Positions 61,213-64,000 of a DNA stretch of 64,000 bases are shown here, one piece after another. Every line of letters begins with the position of its first letter. The first letter of the stretch is position 1. Both the position numbers and the translations under genes were made by a program. The DNA lies in NCBI GenBank assembly GCA_002224055.1, contig AZLU01000035.1, forward strand, positions 147,731-211,730, written 5' to 3'. Source of the DNA: Pezizomycotina sp. ARF18. Taxonomy: Eukaryota; Ascomycota. The notes below the pieces were generated by a model, which did not search any database, was not told where the DNA came from, and saw nothing but the letters and a program-made list of their open reading frames with translations.

Positions 61213-64000
61213 GAATATTGAGAAAGAAATAGCGTTTTATAATTCATTGGGATTATTTATACCTGCGTAGACAAGAATAGATTTATAAAACTATTGTTAT
61301 TACATAAAGTATTGGATATCATGTTGACTGCCATATTAAATTGTGTGAACCGTCTCTTTCTACAGATAAACATATTTCGTCACGCGGTTTGATGAAGACA
61401 AGAAACCTATTTGAGCATTCTTCAGTGACAAATTCTATAAGTATATGTAGACTGCTAGAAAAAAAATGCAGAAGTATCGAGCCCAGAAACAAAAGCATAA
61501 GCCAACGCCCCAATTGGTCCTTTACGGGAGACTGGCAGACGGTGGCCTAATCAAACCCGAATATTGTGTTACAAGATGGGTTATAATATTCCAATGGATG
61601 CTCCTTACCCGCACCTTACTAAGGCTGAAAGCTGGTCATTAGTCAAAGTAGACTCTTTTTTAAAATCTGGTTTTCTAGGCTAAAGCCATGCTAGGTAGGT
61701 TAACTGCTAATTAGTGGGGAATTTGAAGATATAACGTGAATGTTTTGAGCATTTATAGCCGCTGGTTGTAGTTTCTAGCTAGTAATGTTTTCGCCTCTGT
61801 ATATTGAATATTATCAACATCCCTCTCTGCGCAATTACGCAGCTGCTTTTATTTTACTACTAGTACACTATCTTTACGCAACTATCATCGAATATCACCA
61901 CACACGTGTAGACCAATGTCGATGTCAAGAGGATTGTGCTTCACTCAAAGCCGATGAAAATTATGCTCTTCAAGCTACTCACTCATAGCGGATATATATT
62001 GCCCTCTCTGGGTTATAAAGAGGAATATTCCATATCACCGACGTCTGCTATCCATTATTGATAAATGAAGAATCCCATGGAAATATCTAGGCTTTCTCGA
62101 ACTTTTCCAACGCACAGCTAAACCCGTGCACGCGACGAAATGATACAGTTATCTCATGGCAGTGTTGACTGACAGCTGTCCAAAACGTCGCCCGATAGTA
62201 GCTTAGTCTCCGGTACTTTAACCTGTATCAAGCTTGAGATTTTTTAACACGAACAACCGATAAGCTAGTCACGGAACTCTAATGGGAACTAGCGTTTAAA
62301 TCATAATAAATGCACTTGAACAGAACTAATATAGAATATTACCGCATGGACATAGCTTCTTCGTATTAATGCTTCTATAATACCGTTTACGAAGTCACGC
62401 TACCAGAAGTCATAAGTAAATCGAGTGAGTAATCAGATTTACCGAACCGCTTATTTATAGCAGGAAACCGAACAGGTTGAAGAGTGCTTATCCATGTTCG
62501 TATTACCAAGTTATAATACCAGGAATTCATAGCTTGAGCTTCCTCGAATCCGCCTGATATCTCTCCAATTTAACCAGGGTAGTGGATTTCATTACATATT
62601 ACGCACGAATTCGCCTCTCCCTGCTAGAGCTTAGAAAATATACCACAGAAGCAGCCCACAAAGAGTACGGTTAGCGAGGGCAATGATACCGAGCTGTTTA
62701 CTTGCGCGCTCGAAGGAGCTTTTCGCATAGTTATGTAGGACAACTTCGTATGGCTAGAAAGAGCGGACATAACCTCTCGGGAGGAATTAGCAACACTAAA
62801 ATGATAATGTTATGCTCCACAGACGATTAAGCTATTTCATTTCTAAAACACAAGCACGGCTGATTTGGATGAAGTGTAGTGATATCTACGGAAAGAGAAA
62901 ACAACTTAGCCAACCAGAGATACCTAAAGAGCAAATATAAAGTGCAGTATTTCCAATAGTAGTGGCGTAAATTACTACCTTTTCTTGTAGGATAGCTTCA
63001 AAATCCTCCGCGATACCATATCGTTTCACATTGAGCATCAAGGGGTGTCGGCAAAACGCAACCAACACGCCAGCTATGATTCAACAATTGGAACTGTGAA
63101 TATACTTCCTTATTCCACTTTATTAAACGCCCTCTAAAACACGTTTTTTTCGCTCCTGCATCATTGCCAACAGGTAAAAAAAAAAAAAAAAAAAAAAACA
63201 CTCAAAACAAAACGAGCTTACTCTACCGTCGTGTTGAGCGGGATCTTATATTAAATTCTTCCAACGAATACATCCAAACATATAATACAAAAATTAGCAC
63301 TGGAAACACTGAACTTCCGTGGATCAAACGATAAATGTGATAATTCTTAATACGTTGTGCTCGGATACTGCACTACCTTCCTCTCCGCAGAACATTAAAG
63401 TCAGAAACCCTGTAATCGAGATCAACCGGATCAAGCTATTCGTGATTAGAGAGAGAGACGATCCAACACGATACGCCTTGCCAAACCAAACAAAAGCTTC
63501 TTGCGTAAAATAATGCCGGATAATCCCTATTTAAGACGAGGGACACTAATATTTGAAACGCAAACCAAAGGAAGTCATACTAATGCAATGCGTCCTGAGT
63601 TCTTCTAGAAACCTCATAGAGTGAATGGTGAAGAGTCAAGGCTACCAATGTAAATCGAAGCACGATATTGGCTCTCAGAAATACTATCCGATAACTGGTT
63701 AGTTATATAGCACCACGATCAAGTACAACGCCTATATTAAGTCCTGGGTACGCCAGCTTATATTCACTTGACTAGAACTCACTTGTAAACCGTACGTAAA
63801 ATATACCTAATACACCGATGTAAAACACGGAGGCTCGATCGGGGTTTAACTTGCCTTTCCATCTTTATACCCTACTAGGGAGACAAATATCCCGGCGCAA
63901 GGGACAAGCGAGGTTTAACACTTCTGTTCTCCTAAAACTTGCTATTTATCGAGTGTATGATTTCTACATTAGTAGACGTCAAAGAAACGAATAAACAATT
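61213..64000. other. Gene-free end of window
   Basis: 2.8 kb with no recognisable gene; the longest open frame is under 75 codons. Unlike other spacers it shows little pyrimidine strand bias and only one long run (A23 at 63176-63198), so composition is more even. No terminal repeats, tRNA or transposon ends recognised. Confidence 0.5.
63176..63198. repeat. A23 homopolymer
   Basis: The only long homopolymer in the last 2.8 kb. Confidence 0.9.

Overview
The window is nuclear DNA of a filamentous ascomycete (Pezizomycotina). The basis is short GT-AG introns, a kelch-repeat Tea1 polarity factor, Spc19 of the DASH complex, a fungal Erf2 palmitoyltransferase with the mould-type N-terminus, a Fsh1 hydrolase and fungal-type ribosomal protein genes. 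I cannot place it to genus. Genes are GC-richer. The spaces between them are AT-rich, often strongly pyrimidine-rich on one strand, and carry more than 25 uninterrupted A or T runs of 17-33 nt.

Almost every recognisable gene is cut into several reading frames by one-base gains or losses, including ribosomal proteins uS4, eL21 and eL37, which cannot tolerate them. I read this as uncorrected consensus error of a long-read assembly, not as pseudogenes. The CDS entries therefore give the outer limits of each gene, from start codon to stop codon with introns and frame breaks inside, and are not single open frames.

Layout: ERF2 (-) 0.9-3.2 kb; a small one-helix membrane protein (+) 5.9-6.6; a TPR mitochondrial protein (-) 7.3-8.7; a gene-poor stretch with long pyrimidine leaders; a D-glutamate cyclase family protein (+) 13.5-14.5; a 7 kb gene desert; Tea1 (+) 21.7-26.7; a SET-domain methyltransferase (-) 28.2-30.5 whose 543-nt intron holds an intron-bearing initiator tRNA-Met; a short-chain dehydrogenase (-) 31.2-32.5; a Rim2-type mitochondrial carrier (-) 34.2-35.8; a ribosomal protein cluster eL21 (-), uS4 (+), eL37 (+) 37.6-41.2; ATP synthase subunit Atp18 (-) and Spc19 (+) head to head 42.5-44.1; Rogdi-like (-) and COQ4 (+) head to head 44.3-46.8; PDCD5 (-) 47.1-47.6; Sec2 (+) 51.6-53.8; Fsh1-like hydrolase (-) and an amidase (+) head to head 54.6-57.9; APC5 (+) 58.5-61.2; then 2.8 kb with no gene.

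The genes are mainly housekeeping: polarised growth (Tea1, Sec2, Erf2), mitosis (Spc19, APC5), mitochondrial function (Atp18, COQ4, Rim2-like carrier, TPR protein, the small membrane protein) and translation (eL21, uS4, eL37, tRNA-iMet). No secondary-metabolite cluster, CRISPR array, viral relic or intact transposon was seen. The most unusual item is the initiator tRNA gene nested in the SET-gene intron.
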